The translations under genes and the position numbers were made by a program. DNA of 64,000 bases, taken from Agarophyton chilense (taxonomy: Eukaryota > Rhodophyta > Florideophyceae > Gracilariales > Gracilariaceae). Of this stretch, positions 43,217 through 54,969 are shown in pieces. How positions within the stretch are numbered: position 1 is the first letter of the stretch; the number at the start of each line of letters is the position of its first letter. The notes under the pieces are model-generated. The model was not told the origin of the DNA and did not search any database. It worked only from the letters and a program-made list of their open reading frames with translations. Location: NCBI GenBank assembly GCA_030374765.1, contig JARGXX010000097.1:124001-188000 (forward strand), given 5' to 3'.

Positions 43217-43433
43217 TCGTTACAATCGGACAAGAACGGATACAGTTTTTCGGAACTGTATGTGAATAGTGGCGCAGAGTTCGTAACCAAAACGATTGGA
43301 ACTAGATAAAAAATTTTGAAAAACCTGTGACCAGTGATTTGAAGCTGGAGGATAGTTTGGCTGCCTATAAAGGGCAGCCTGAACAAACAGTAAACCCTGG
43401 GAACTACTTAGATTGGTAGATCCTTGAACAAGA
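43203..43433 (+). repeat. Copia-E 3' LTR
   Basis: 231 bp, partner of 38692-38921, with about six substitutions and one single-base length difference. In this copy the hairpin loop reads TATAAAG (43359-43379). Confidence 0.93.
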
Positions 43434-43438
43434 TCCAG
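43434..43438. repeat. Target site duplication of Copia-E, right copy (TCCAG)
   Basis: Perfect copy of 38687-38691; Copia-C2 resumes here. Confidence 0.93.
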
Positions 43439-43655
43439 CACTTCTTTGCCGCCGTCGTCATAGTGCACATCGATGAGCTCGTCGTCCGCGGCAGAATGAA
43501 CAGGGCCGGGATAATACTGGTCGTCTAAAGGCCAGAAGAATTCTACTCTGAACTACGCTGGTAGTGACATCGTCTTCTACTGCATTTGTACAAAAATCCG
43601 TGTCAGCAGCCACAGTGTCGGGAGATTCGGAGATTTCATTGGACTCTTATGGCAG

Positions 43656-44730
43656 TTAGATTTCATTCATGACATCCGAGGCATCAATACGATCTTGCAC
43701 AAGCTTTGCAAAGCTCGGGTGAGGAAATGCCATGTTCGTCTCTTCAATCGCGGCTGTCAATATCTTGCCCACTTTGCCAGGCACATTGACGATGCGGCTG
43801 TCGGCTGTGACTGATGTCAGAGTCTTGGGAAGCGACCGTCGTCCGCGTTTCTCCACTTCTTTTTTGACATACACTTCGACGAGGTCACCGGTGGTGGATG
43901 GTATGTCCTTGATGCACTTAGACTTAAGAATGCGCTGTAGCTTGCGACGGGCGATAAACACATGTGGGCATCTATCACGTCTGCTGGCAGCATATTGTCA
44001 TGTGGCTTGCCATCGATGAATTTGGTGAAGCGCTTTGCCATCTCGAATGCTGACATGATTCCATTGCCATGTAAGTCATTGCTTATTGTTACAGCCATGT
44101 AAACAGAGCGTTTAGCGTTGAAGTCTGCACCGGCTGCAGACTTGAGCCACAAAAAAACACTGCCAATGGTGTTCTGCTTTGAGTCAACGTTTTTAGCCTG
44201 AGGACGAAGCAGCACGGAATGGAGCTGGATGTGAAGCTGCTTGAAATGATCTCAGAATGCTTCAAGGACAAACGCTTTGTCTCCTATGATGGCTTGTGGT
44301 TCCACCGAAAACAGCACGCTTTCCTACGGACAAGGAACGGGTGTGGTGGAATTGAAGGTCTAGGACATAGAAAAGAATTGGATAGCTCTCATCGCTGTGG
44401 AAAGCCGTAGAAATGTGTATCGCTTTGCAAAAAGAGGCATCGACTACAACCCAGTGATGAACGAACCCTATAGCGTTTGCTTCATTTTTGGCGATATCGA
44501 GAGCGCAGGAAAAGATCAATGTCAATAAGTATGCCATTGCATACCGCAACTGCGATAGGTTGTCGCTCCCATCTCGAAATGCGGATACATGGGAGGAATC
44601 TGTGGAGGCCTCGAGCTCTATCTTTCGAAATACAGCCACGATAGAACAATGGGCCATCATACTTGTTACATGTTGGGTTGTACTCGTCACAGCTTTCAGA
44701 TTTGCGTTACATTTGTTGGCAGATAGCAAA
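43656..44730 (-). pseudogene. pol: Copia-C2 integrase region (broken)
   Basis: The integrase carboxy-terminal block (IARRKLQRILKSKCIKDIP, TTGDLVEVYVKKEVEKRGRRS, then VNVPGKVGKILTAAIEET) is a clear relative of Copia-C 33721-34600. Further right, WVVVDASFCKAIHISTAFH corresponds to the integrase core of Copia-C. A plus-strand open frame over 44488-44946 is an antisense shadow without known motifs. Confidence 0.7.
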
Positions 44731-44973
44731 GGAATGCCGAAGCAGTTGCATGGTGAGAAAGGTATTTTCAGCCTTTGGACCTATGAAAAGAAAAGAGAAT
44801 CGATAGCTGAGTGCAGAGATGGGTGCCCAAAAAGAAGCAAGAACGGATATTTTTCTGTTCATATTGGAAATGTATGTGACTACATAATCGCAACAGAAAA
44901 TGAGGGGAATATCCTTCGTGACCGGAGAAAAAGCTTCCCACCGTGAGCTACGGTCAGATTTTTGTGTGCTCAG

Positions 44974-45243
44974 TGTTGTAGAAACCTCTAGAAGGTCTTA
45001 AGGAAACAACTTGAAACTCCTTTATGAATTAGAACTGTGTAGAAGCATCTAGAAGCTTCCATAGAACATTTATTGTAGAAACTCTAAGAACTATCTTGAA
45101 AAAAATGCTGTGCTTCTAGAACAAAGTAGAAGTTTTTTAGAGCACTATAAAAGAATTTAGGAATAAAGACTGAGTCTTGAAAAACGAACTCAAATCTACA
45201 CTTCACCAAGTTATCCGCGTTCTAAGTGTACTTCAAACCATCA
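44974..45243 (+). repeat. Putative Copia-D 5' LTR
   Basis: TGTTGTAGAAAC to ACCATCA, about 270 bp, ending two bases before the primer binding site. It holds a TATAAAAG box near 45146 and several variants of a CTAGAAG(C/G)T-like repeat. No second copy is in the window, so the ends rest on TG...CA and the primer site. Confidence 0.65.
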
Positions 45244-45245
45244 TT

Positions 45246-45259
45246 GGTTATGGGCCCAG
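45246..45259 (+). promoter_or_regulatory. Copia-D primer binding site
   Basis: GGTTATGGGCCCAG is an exact complement of the initiator tRNA-Met anticodon arm and, from memory, the same as the site of Drosophila copia. About 460 bp of noncoding leader follow before gag. Confidence 0.88.
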
Positions 45260-45718
45260 GCTACGTACAGGCCTAGTCTACGAAGAACCAACGAGTATAC
45301 TGCAACGCGAGAAGAAGTCTCACTGCGAAGAGACACAGAAACCGCGCCGAAATTCAGAATCGGTGAAACCGGTTTGGACCTTCAGAATCGTTCGAAATCG
45401 AAGGAGAAACACGGGCACTACAGTATTCAAAATTAATCGAAATTCTCAAGAAACAAACAGTACAGTACAGAATTGAGCCAAAATCGTTCAGGAACAGTTC
45501 AGAATTTTTCAGAATCCCCTCAAATCAGAAGTTAATGGTTTGTATCGAAGTCAACAACCGCTGTTTAGATAAACAGGAAAACGTGGGTATAGTGGTCTAA
45601 GATTGTTTAGTACTGTTCACAACAGTCTTTTCTTTTACAAATACCACTATTCGAGCGAGAAAGAATTGTTCCACCACATTTAAGAAAATTTACTGAAGCA
45701 GCAAACAACTAAAACTAG

Positions 45719-47125
45719 ATGGATATGGAAGACAAAAACACATTTAAATTTGAAAAACTCAATGGAGATAATTTCTGCTCCTAGAAATTCAGAATGATGA
45801 ACTATCTCAAGAAGAAAAACTACTGGAACGTTGTGATTGGAATTGAAGAAGACTCGACAGCAAACGAAAAAGCTTTAATTGATATCAGCCATTCTGTCGA
45901 TGATAATCAAATTGTCTATGTTGAATCTGCCACTAATGAAACAGAAGCTTGGAATGTTTTGTCAGAAGTTTATGAAAACAAAGGAATGGCAAACAAAATG
46001 GACTTAGAAGAAAAATTTATTTCAAAAAGACTAAATGAAGGAGATTCAGCAAAACAACACATTGAAGATCTGAAGCGTTTAAAAACCAGATTGCTCCAAC
46101 TTGGAGTTCAAAAATCGAAAGAAGAGTATTTTATGCGTCTACTACGAAGTTTGCCAAAATCTTATGAACGTTTAGTTGTAACATTGGAAAAGATGGCAGA
46201 AAATTTTAGTATCGAAGAACTACACGCCAGAATTCTAACAGAGGAGTCCAGAAAAAATTCTTCTTCAGAGAATGAAAAATCTGGAGACCTGTTACAGGGA
46301 AAATCGAACAAACGGAAAACACCATTTCCGTTTAAATGCCATTATTGTCAGAAAAAAGAACATAAAATAGCAGACTGAAGACTTTGGAAAAGGAACAATC
46401 ATAGTTCAGACAATAATTCTGCATCGAGTAATCAGCAAAATGAAAGGATGGATAATTCGAACAGAACTTCATCACATTTTCTAATGGCCGAAGAGATCGT
46501 AGAAAAATTATCCGGAACTTGGTATATGGACTCTGGGGCATCATTTCACATGACGAACAACGAAAAATGGTTTATGGGAGGATCAATCAAGAATATCAAC
46601 TCTATAAGTATACGACTTGGAGATGTATCAAGCGTATTCTCCAACAAAGAAGGAGATATATCGATGGAATTTTTTATTCATGGAGAGAAAAGCACTATTT
46701 CAGTTCATAATGTGCTTTATGTTCCTGAAATCGCAACGAATATTATTTCTATTGGACAAATTGACGAACGTGGTCACTCAGTTGAATTCAAAAATGGATG
46801 GTGCCGGGTATCTTTAAAAGAAACTAATGAAACACTGCTTCAAGTAAGGAAAGAAAATTCAACATACAGTTTGAGAAGCATAAGGAAATACAAAGAAAAG
46901 CTTTATGCATATGCAGCAATATCATATGACTATGAACTGTGGCACGCCAGATTGGGACACCCTGGGGAAACAGTTTTAAAACAAATTGTTTCAAAGAAAA
47001 CAGCAAGCGGAATCCCTGAAGCTCTAAAGGACAAAATTAGTGAAACATGCAAAGGTTGCGTTCTCGGAAGAATGGTTTCAAAATCGTTCAAACCACTTGA
47101 AAAAATCACTCCAAAAACAAGCTAG
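45719..47125 (+). pseudogene. gag-pol: Copia-D gag, protease and pre-integrase region (broken)
   Basis: Gag begins near 45719 (MDMEDKNTFKFEKLNGDNF), continues with a UBN2-type capsid (AWNVLSEVYENKGMANKMDL, QHIEDLKRLKTRLLQLGV) and ends with a knuckle-like CHYCQKKEHKIAD near 46340. The protease follows as WYMDSGASFHMTNN near 46520. The pre-integrase zinc region has LWHARLGHPGE to CKGCVLGR near 46940-47080. A few breaks. Confidence 0.85.
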
Positions 47126-48788
47126 AGCTGATTCACACGGATCTTTTTGGACCAATGAGTACGAAATCGAAAGAAGGGAAAATTTATTTTATATCATTCA
47201 CAGATGACTACACCAGAAAATCATTCGTCTATTTTATGAGAAGCAAAGATGAAGCCACAGCAAAAATTACAGATTTCGTGACGATGATCTAGAAACAAAC
47301 AGACCTGTCTGTGAAACGGATTCGGAGAGACAGAGGTGGTGAGTATATTTCTGAAAAACTACAGACATTTTTAAAAAAACAGGAAGTATTCAAGAGCTAA
47401 CAGCAGCTCATCAGCCACAACAAAATGGAATTGCCGAGAGGATTAATCGAACACTATGGGAAAAAGCTCGGTGCATGCTGTACTATCAAGGTTTACTTAA
47501 AGCATTTTGGGCAGAGGCCGTTCAAACTGCAAATGCGTTAAGGAACTTTATGCCAACGAAAATTCTGGGAGACATGAGTCTTTTTGAAAACTGGTCTGGA
47601 AGCAAACCAATCATTTCTCATCTTCGCGTTTTTGGATGCAAAGCGTTTGTTTTAATTCCAAAAGACAATAGAAGGAAATGGGATCCAAAAGCCAAATTAT
47701 GTACTTTTCTTGGATATGAAGGAAAGAACTACCGATTTATGGATGATAAGACAAAGAAACTCGTCGTGAGTGCGAACGCTAAATTTCAAGAAATACCGGA
47801 TACAAGGAATTTTGATATTCAAGTGAGAACGGAAAACAATATTCAGAATCAGGAAGAAACGCATCCAATATTATCAGAAAATATTCAAGAACAACATGAC
47901 GTTCACGAAGACAATGAAGAAAATATTGACGCGGTTCCCAGACGTTCAGAAAGAATCAGAAAAAAGCCTACATGGCTAACTTACGAACATGCTGATGAAA
48001 ATGAGGAAATTTCACAAGGAGCAGCAATGATGCTGGCTAATGAGACAGAACCGAAAAAATACAATGATGCAATCATAGGGCCGGATAAAAACAGTTGGAA
48101 GAGTGCAATGGAAAAAGAAATGACTTCTTTACAGGAAGACCAAACATGGAAACTGGTTCAAGCCTCACCAGGAATGAGAATACTTTCTCCAAGATGGGTA
48201 TATAAAGTCAAGCCGAAGACTGGAAATCAAGACAGATTATTCAAAGCTCGACTAGTATGCAGAGGGTATCAACAAAAATACGGCCTTGACTATTTCGAGA
48301 CATATGCACCTGTTGTGAGAGTGGCATCTCTTCGAACCATGCTGGCAGTTGCATTACAAAGCAAAATGCACATATGCCAAATGGATGTAAAAACTGCTTT
48401 CTTAAATGGAATAATTGAGGAAGAACTCATTATGTACCAACCTGAAAGTTATATTGATACAGAAAATCCAACTCACGTATGAAAACTTGAGAAATAAATT
48501 TATGGACTGAAACAGGCACCAAGAGAATGGTACAAGGTAATTAGCAAAGTGTTGGACAATATGAACTTTGAAAGATCCCATGCCGACAGTGGAATCTTTA
48601 TTTAAAATACTCACGGCAACATTATCTATATTGCACAACATGTAGATGATTTGGTGATGGCATGCTGTCATAAGGGTATTCTGGATATGGTTAAAAATCA
48701 ACTTAGCTCAAAATTCAAAACGAAAGACCTAGGAAAAATTCGTCATGTTTTGGGAATTGATATTGATTACAGCCGAGAGGAAGGAAAT
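47126..48788 (+). pseudogene. pol: Copia-D integrase core and reverse transcriptase (broken, truncated)
   Basis: Integrase core with the HTDLFGPM-like start near 47140 and PQQNGIAERINRTL near 47415-47460. An acidic linker follows (EDNEENIDAVPRRSERIRKKP). Reverse transcriptase: RWVYKVKPKTG, ARLVCRGYQQKYGLDY, QMDVKTAFLNGIIEEELIM and the YVDD-type region (IAQHVDDLVMA near 48640). It ends at LGIDIDY near 48765, just before the Gypsy-3 LTR. Confidence 0.85.
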
Positions 48789-49626
48789 TGAAGGACAATC
48801 TTCAAGGGGGTTTCTTCCCAGGACTTAGAGGTTTCGCTCGCTTGAGGACTAGCTTGGTCTATGACAAGCTATACCGCTATTGCGGGCCGACGGCCGGTTA
48901 GAACCTGAGGTGCTCACTGGTGGAACACGTGGACTGCACGGATGCCGCTGCTTGAGTGCTAGGCGTGCCACACATGGCCCGGATTCTACCTAATGGTTAG
49001 TATTATTTAGTATTATTTAGTATTTATTTAGCTACGCTATCGCTATTTAGTGTCCATTTTTCGGGCGCGCGCCCACTGTCAGGGGCCGTGCACCACACTA
49101 CTTAGGAGGTTGAGCACTGCTCCCCAGTAAACACCCCCTTGGGAGATCCCAAGGAGGGAGTCTTGGCTCTGAAATTTTCGCCTTCGGCGCGTCTTCACCG
49201 CATACTGAGTGAGCGCCCGTTGCACGTTTGTTCATCCTCCCCTCTGTCGATCAGAGTGCTACCACCACCGTGGGTTCATATTTAATCGCCGACACTTGTC
49301 GTAGTCTCGCCTCTCGTGAGTGGCCGCCTCACTCACTCCGCTCGTCCACCTCATACGAGTGTTTCGTCGCTCCTTTTCCGACAATCTCCGTGGCACCACT
49401 CCGCCTAGGATTGGTCACACCCCGGACCGTGCCGTGCTCACCTAAACACTCTAGGTATATCCCGCCGGATTGGCCTCGGTCTTACACCCGACTTCGTCGT
49501 GCCTTTCCAGAGTGGTTCTATTTCTGTGCTCCGCTGGGACGCGTCTCCTCCGCCTGAGGCGTGTCTCTCAAGAGAGGAAGATCCCGAACATCTTCGTGGT
49601 GTCTCCGCTCCAAGCGCTGTCCTACA
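48789..49626 (+). repeat. Gypsy-3 5' LTR
   Basis: 838 bp from TGAAGGACAA, right after Copia-D coding stops, to GTCCTACA before the primer site. It contains an 11-bp TAGTATTATTT repeat (about three copies, 48998-49031) and a GC palindrome GGGCGCGCGCCC near 49063. The partner LTR is outside the window, so the start is inferred. Confidence 0.7.
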
Positions 49627-49629
49627 AAT

Positions 49630-49647
49630 TGGTCTCCCGACTTACAG
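49630..49647 (+). promoter_or_regulatory. Gypsy-3 primer binding site
   Basis: TGGTCTCCCGACTTACAG, three bases after the LTR. Gypsy-4 uses the nearly identical TGGTCTCTCGACTTAGA, which supports both the site and the family link. The tRNA is not identified. Confidence 0.8.
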
Positions 49648-49789
49648 GTTTGAGTAGGGCACACTCAGTCACGATTAATCGGAAAGAGGACTCACAAATT
49701 GAGGTTGATCTCAGTTGCCCTCTTTGAGAAAGTTTCTTGGCCCCACTAGCCGATCGGGTTTGAATACTCACGTGTAACGGATTCTGATC

Positions 49790-51608
49790 TAATGTCTTCC
49801 AAAGACCGTCCGAAGACGCAGAGTCAAACCGGTGCACCGGAACCATCGCAACCATCCAGTATCCCAGTCCGTTCACGGTATCATACCGTTGGATCGACTG
49901 GCGTGCCAGGTGAAAGGACCTCGAGACCTCCAGTCTCTGATTCGACACCCCCAGCAAGTGGAGCAGGACCGGCGTCTCCTGCCGCCCAGATGCTCTCCCC
50001 TGCTAGGGATGTCACCCTCCATCCCAGCTTCGCAGCTGTGGAAGAGCAACTCCGCTCTATGCGGAAACTCAAGTCATCCTTGCAGAGGAGTTCGATTCCC
50101 TTCGCAAGAAGGTAAATGACACTGCTACGCAGGATTTTTCTGTGGACTTCCATGTCCTCCGTGCGGATGTGATCTCGATTCTAGAGTCCCTTGGTGGACC
50201 CTCGTCCTTTGTAAAGGACGTCGCGGACAAGTTCTCGCGCGTCCGAAGCCGTCTCGAGACGTTGGAACAAACCCTGATGTCCGGGGATGATCCGGCAGAG
50301 CCGGTTGCAGGATCCCACAAGGGAAATAAAGAAGAGAACCGCCAGTCTCGAAAGAAGCGAAGAAACACGGATCCCGAACCGTCAGAATCCTCATCCTTGG
50401 AGTCCGACTCTTCCGATTCATCGGTGGAAGTAGCTCGCCGTGAGCGTTCCTCACGCTCTAAGCGGTCAACAGCCACCCATGGTGTGATCCGCTCCCGCAC
50501 GAAGGGAAGGAAGCACACAGGTTTGAAGGAGCTGAAACCGACCAATTCGCTCTTCAAGAAGCTCTTATCATACAGGTACTACCGTTTGGAGGAGTCTTCT
50601 TTGGATCGTACACCCCGTGGTACGGGAAGAGTGAAGGACTGCATTAAGCGAATGCAGCTCTCACTACGAAACCAGTTGTTTTCTGGAGAAGACCCAATAT
50701 TGGTGTTGGATTTCTTGGCACGCTTTGTCGCGGAAGCTGACATCCTTGGAATGAACGAGGGACAGGCCTACATTGCCTTACCGTACTTCTTACGTGGGCT
50801 TGCAGAAGACCTGGATCACTCTGTCAGAAGTTCATCACGCGCCTCCGAAGGAGGGGTCACATGCTGGCCTGAAGCAGTTCAGTACCTCTTGAGGTCGTAT
50901 GCTACTAACTCCACCATTCAGCAGGCGATACGCGCCGTGCGGGACTCTCGCCAACGTCCAGGCAAGTCGGAAACAGATTACTCGTCGCGCCTTAACAAGG
51001 CCTTCCACCGCTGTGGCAATGTTTACCCCGCTGAAGAGCGTTGTACCATGTTTGTCGATGGTTTGGACCCGGTGATCCGGACTCTTGTTGCTCGACGTCG
51101 AGAAGATAGACCTTAAGCCACGTATTTGGAACTAGTGCAGTTCGTTCGTGCAGAAGGTGAAGCCCTGCGCGCACGCACTCCTGGCTCCAGGGTTAGGTCT
51201 GCAAAAGCGTTGATGTTACAACCGGATACCCCGTCAGCTTCTATGATCGACGAACAGGCCTCTCGAAGGGATTATGATAACGTGCAGCTAGCCCATAGCG
51301 ACGTTCATTCCATCCCGACAACGGAGTTACCCTCAATCTTGGACGAATCAGAAGACGTGATTGAGGATGACACGCTATTCTATGCGGATAATGGTCGCGT
51401 CCGTGCGCCACGCGTCCCACACGAGAGTGGTAATGTCCGCTTTTCGCGTCCTGGTTGGAGAGATACCCGCCCCGCGGTGAAGTTAGCCGAGCTTCACCAT
51501 CCAACACCGGCTTCTGGTCTGATTTGTCATCTCTGCTACAAACCAGGCCATACTTCTCCACAATGTGTGTTGTCCCTCCGAGAATGGGCACAAGTCGTAG
51601 TCGATTAG
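49790..51608 (+). pseudogene. gag: Gypsy-3 gag (broken)
   Basis: A Pro/Ser-rich amino end (KDRPKTQSQTGAPEPSQPSS) is followed by a coiled, charged stretch and a Ser/Glu/Arg-rich region (SESSSLESDSSDSSVEVARRE). The capsid core has LVLDFLARFVAEADILGMNEG, GGVTCWPEAVQYLLRSYA and TMFVDGLDPVIRTLVARR. The zinc knuckle CHLCYKPGHTSPQC lies near 51525. The core is closely related to Gypsy-4 gag (FLTRFVAEAETLEMSEPQA; SWPEAVQYLLRSYP). Broken. Confidence 0.85.
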
Positions 51609-51645
51609 GAGGCCCTATCCCTGGAGGACAAAGCAGCCGTTCCAA

Positions 51646-53529
51646 TTGCATCGTATATCCGTGCTCGAACGGATGTTCCACGTCACTTGTCGCTTCCCCG
51701 AGCTCGCGTGGTACCTGCACCGGAATTCCGTGTCACCGACGTGGTCGGTCACCCCACCGCTTCTGCGGAACCTTCTGAACCTGATGCCCGGGTGTTGCCT
51801 GCTCAACGTCCTGAGCAGCCACCTCCGGCGGAGCAGGCCCAGAAAAAAACTAAATGTGGGAGGCTCCTCTCAAGGAAGGGCGCCCTCAGAGTCGAGGTCG
51901 ACGGCGCCCGAGGCGTCCCAGCCTCGCTCCCCGGTCAAAATCCATTCAAGGAAAGAGGCCGTCAATGACGTGAACTCGGAACACTTTAGTGTTCTGGGTC
52001 GTCCGTGGAAACGTGTCTTCCATAACCGGTTCCCGGATAGATTTCTGCTGATGGCTAAGAGAAATTACAAGGTCTATGCTGACCTTGGCCTTTCACCCCA
52101 GTTTATGGTGCAACACCTTACCGTCTTAGACACCGGTGCCGGTCCGAACTTTGTCGTAGAGGAAGTGTTGCCGCCTTCTTTACAGTCTAGGATCCGCCGC
52201 GACCACGTCCCGAAGGTCGCTGACGCGAACAACAAATCGTTGGATACGGTGGGGTTCATAGTATTGGTAGTTCGCGTTGGCGCTCGCGTGGTGAAACTCG
52301 ACTTCGTCGTATGTCGGAAATTAGCCGCCCCAGTCATGTTGAGTTGCGGCTTTTGCGACCGCTTCGTCGAAGCGATCTTCCCCCGCCAACGGCGTGTCGA
52401 GATGGAGGATGGATCGTCCACTCCGAACGTTCGTCGTCCGCTTAGGCGTGCCACGAGGAAGCAAGTCCCGATACCGGCAGCACAAGAACCTGGACCAGAT
52501 AACCATGAATCTAATAAGCTCCGCGTCGCAGCGTCGTTGTGCGTCCCGCCTGAGTCCCGAATGATGGTGAAAGTAACCTCCCGTCAACACGGACTCCGGG
52601 TCTTGTAACCATTGTCGTCACTGCATGACAGGCACAGCCTCGCAATTGCGAATGAAATCGTCCATGTGGAGCCAAACCAACCTTTTCACGTGCTCATCGC
52701 CAATCTAGGGACTGTACTCCAGTATCTGGTGAAGAACCAAGTGATAGGGTCCGTCATGCTGCACCCCATCGCTATGGTGCCGACAAAGCTGACCGCAGCT
52801 GACGTTCTCGGACTCGTTCATTCTAAGAAGGGGGACAGCCCGGAACCCGTTTCACCGCCGGTACCCGGGGTTCAAACTGTGACATCAGGGACGCAGCCCA
52901 TTTTAACGAGTGGTGACCGCCCCGATCCAGTCCAAGAACTCGAGGACCTGGATCTCAGCCACGTCCTGGAGTCATACCGCCATCGATTGCGAGAAATTTT
53001 AAGGGACTTCACCACTATGTGGGACGGCTCCCTTGGTGAGATTGCCACTACGGAACACCGGAATGATTTGCTACCGGACACCCGACCCATCTCTCAGCAC
53101 CCATACCGTGCCGGACCCGCCGCACGCGCGGAAGAAAAGGCACAAGTGGATTAAATGCTTCGAGCAGGAGTCATTGAACCGGCTCAGTCACCGTGGGCTT
53201 CTCCAGTAGTACTGGCTCAAAAGCAGGATGGTTCCTGGAGGTTTCGCGTCGACTACCGTCGGTTGAATGCCGTCACCGTCAAGGACGTGCATCCAATCCC
53301 AAAAATGGACGAGTACATTGAATCGCTGGGCACCACCACCGTCTTTACAACCCTGGACGCCAATTGGGGATACTGGCAAGTTCCGGTAAGGAAGCAATAC
53401 CAGGATAAAACCGCTTTCGCTTGTCACTCCGGTCTCTACCGTTTCAAACGGATGCCTTTTGGTCTTACCAACGCCCCCTCTACTTTCCAGCGAGCCATCG
53501 ACATCCTATTGGCCCGCTACAAATGGCTT
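51646..53529 (+). pseudogene. pol: Gypsy-3 protease, linker and first part of reverse transcriptase (broken)
   Basis: Protease: LTVLDTGAGPNFVVEEVLPP near 52110-52170, then MLSCGFCDRFVEAIFPRQRR. The linker ends at HRNDLLPDTRPISQHPYR near 53060-53110. The reverse transcriptase has ASPVVLAQKQDGSWRFRVDY, FTTLDANWGYWQVPV and FGLTNAPSTFQRAIDILL, and is then interrupted by the Gypsy-4 LTR at 53530. Confidence 0.88.
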
Positions 53530-54196
53530 TGTAGTATCCGCTCTAACGGACAGAGCAGACACCTGCGACAGCGTTCGGACTGCCGATGGGTCGCTTGCGG
53601 CGAAGTAAAAGGGGTGGTAGAGCTACAACACCAGCGAGCTGGAAGTGGGGTGTAAGGCCACTACTCGCCAGCGAGGGTGAACAGTGCAACTGTAAAACGT
53701 TGGTGGAACGTAGGTACGAGACGGCTCGTGAAGTTGTTGGGGGCTGACTATCTATTATAGCTCGTCCGGATCTCCGGTTAAGGAATCCTAAGCGAGGAAC
53801 AGAATAGTCATGATGCACATGTTGTCTCCTTTACTTGAAGTCGGCGCTCACCTCTGGTGCACGATGTACTGTGTGCCAGGGTGAGTGCCCAAATAAATAT
53901 ATAAATAATACCCAGTGGTCAGCCACTTAGCCAAACCACTGTATGGGTATGGTCCCTAATGGACGTCTAGCAACAAAGAGTAGTAAAACCAGACACGTGG
54001 ATCGCCACTACATGCGCCGTTGCAAGCCACTCCACTCGTGATACCACGTGTCCCAACACTGTACCCTGCCTCCTGGCATCCTACGCGGTGTGCCGTTTCA
54101 TATCACAAGTTTGATGACATCACTCACTTATGAGTTCCAACCGCGACTTCGCGAAAAACCAACCCATCGGATTCCCCGACATAGTAGAATGCTACA
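53530..54196 (-). repeat. Gypsy-4 3' LTR
   Basis: 667 bp, TGTAG...CTACA, a perfect 5-bp terminal inverted repeat. It matches 62460-63126 with about 26 substitutions and no length change. A polypurine tract (AACGAGGGGGTTA on the minus strand, 54197-54209) touches it. Confidence 0.94.
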
Positions 54197-54220
54197 TAAC
54201 CCCCTCGTTAAGCGCGAACC

Positions 54221-54884
54221 ATGGGGGACGCAAGAAGCGTTTATACGCAGGCGGACCGTTGTTCCGGGTACTCCTCGTCATCACGAATTCCTGGCCGCAC
54301 GACCAACTCTTACAGTTCCCAACAGCATTCTGTTCCTCACCGCTCTTCAGCTCGATCTCTCGCGATGGATCCGAACGCCGGGTCCAACCCGTTTCAGCCC
54401 TCCTCTGAGGATGTGCCTTCTGAGGCTCCGTCCAACACTGCTGGTTCTGCGTCGCAGCCTACTGCTCAACTAGGTCCATACCGTTCGTTCCCCACACCGT
54501 ACACCGGATTCCGGTCGGTACCGTTACCTCAGCCAACCGTGGCTCCGATTCCAAACGCGGCTTACCGGATACGTGTACGATGGTACTCCATTCTAGAACG
54601 GAGAGGAACCGTATGAGGAAGCGCCGGGAGCTGAGGCTGAACTCGGTTACGAGGACGAGCCAGAGCTGGCAGGCGTAGCGACTTCCGTCGATGAATCCGC
54701 AGCGGCGGGAGTTGCTCAAGAGTACTCTCATGGGTTTACCCAACAACCGAGTGCAGTGCCGGTCGAAGATCCAGGCTCGGATCCGCTGACGCAGTTCCTC
54801 TTAGATGCGGGCTTTCCCGTGGACCAAGTTGAGGGTGATCGCGCACAGCTTCTTGCGAACCTGCGTGCTCGCACGTCTCTTTGA
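54221..54884 (+). other. Antisense open frames between Gypsy-4 pol and 3' LTR
   Basis: On the strand opposite to Gypsy-4 coding, one frame is open at 54221-54616. Its product is Ser/Pro/Gln-rich (MDPNAGSNPFQPSSEDVPSE from the ATG at 54365). A second stretch, open in another frame up to 54884, is acidic with protein-like content (EDEPELAGVATSVDESAAAG and DPLTQFLLDAGFPVDQVEGD). A polyadenylation signal follows 54 bp later. Antisense genes read from the 3' LTR are known in deltaretroviruses and some plant Gypsy elements. No domain is recognised. It could also be a captured host fragment. Confidence 0.45.
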
Positions 54885-54937
54885 TAATCCTAGAAAAGAC
54901 TCCTAGTCAACACCCTTGCGGTGATATCTTGATACCA

Positions 54938-54943
54938 ATAAAC
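54938..54943 (+). terminator. AATAAA polyadenylation signal behind the antisense frames
   Basis: AATAAA on the plus strand, 54 bp after the end of the antisense open stretch. It is in the right place and orientation to end an antisense transcript, but such a hexamer can occur by chance. Confidence 0.4.
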
Positions 54944-54969
54944 TCCGGTGACTTCGTGTCTTCACGTTC

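Larger units (their letters stand above)
38692..43433 (+). mobile_element. Copia-E, complete Ty1/Copia retrotransposon (looks whole)
   Basis: 4742 bp on the plus strand. It has LTRs of 230-231 bp, 5-bp target repeats, a primer binding site directly after the 5' LTR, long gag and pol frames and a polypurine tract (ACGAGGGGGAG, near 43192) before the 3' LTR. The LTRs are about 97% identical. Coding looks whole, with gag and pol as two long open frames. It sits in the older Copia-C2. Confidence 0.95.
37340..44740 (-). mobile_element. Copia-C2, Ty1/Copia fragment (broken), split by Copia-E
   Basis: Minus-strand element of the Copia-A/C family. The integrase core and carboxy terminus lie right of Copia-E (about 43656-44730). 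Reverse transcriptase (about 37870-38580) and RNase H (about 37340-37591) lie left of it. Gag and the 5' LTR are missing; the right end abuts the Copia-D LTR. The Copia-E target repeats TCCAG join the two halves. Heavily decayed. Confidence 0.75.
44974..48788 (+). mobile_element. Copia-D, AT-rich Ty1/Copia element, 3' end cut by Gypsy-3 (broken)
   Basis: Plus-strand element with a putative 5' LTR at 44974-45243, an initiator-tRNA primer site, gag, integrase and reverse transcriptase up to the second half of RT, where Gypsy-3 enters at 48789. The rest should lie to the right of Gypsy-3, outside the window. It is strongly AT-rich compared with its neighbours. The fragment at 32340-33715 is an older relative. 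About six breaks. Confidence 0.88.

Noticed and set aside
44488-44946. Plus-strand frame of 152 codons
   Set aside because: Mostly antisense to the Copia-C2 integrase; no motif and not repeated elsewhere in the window.
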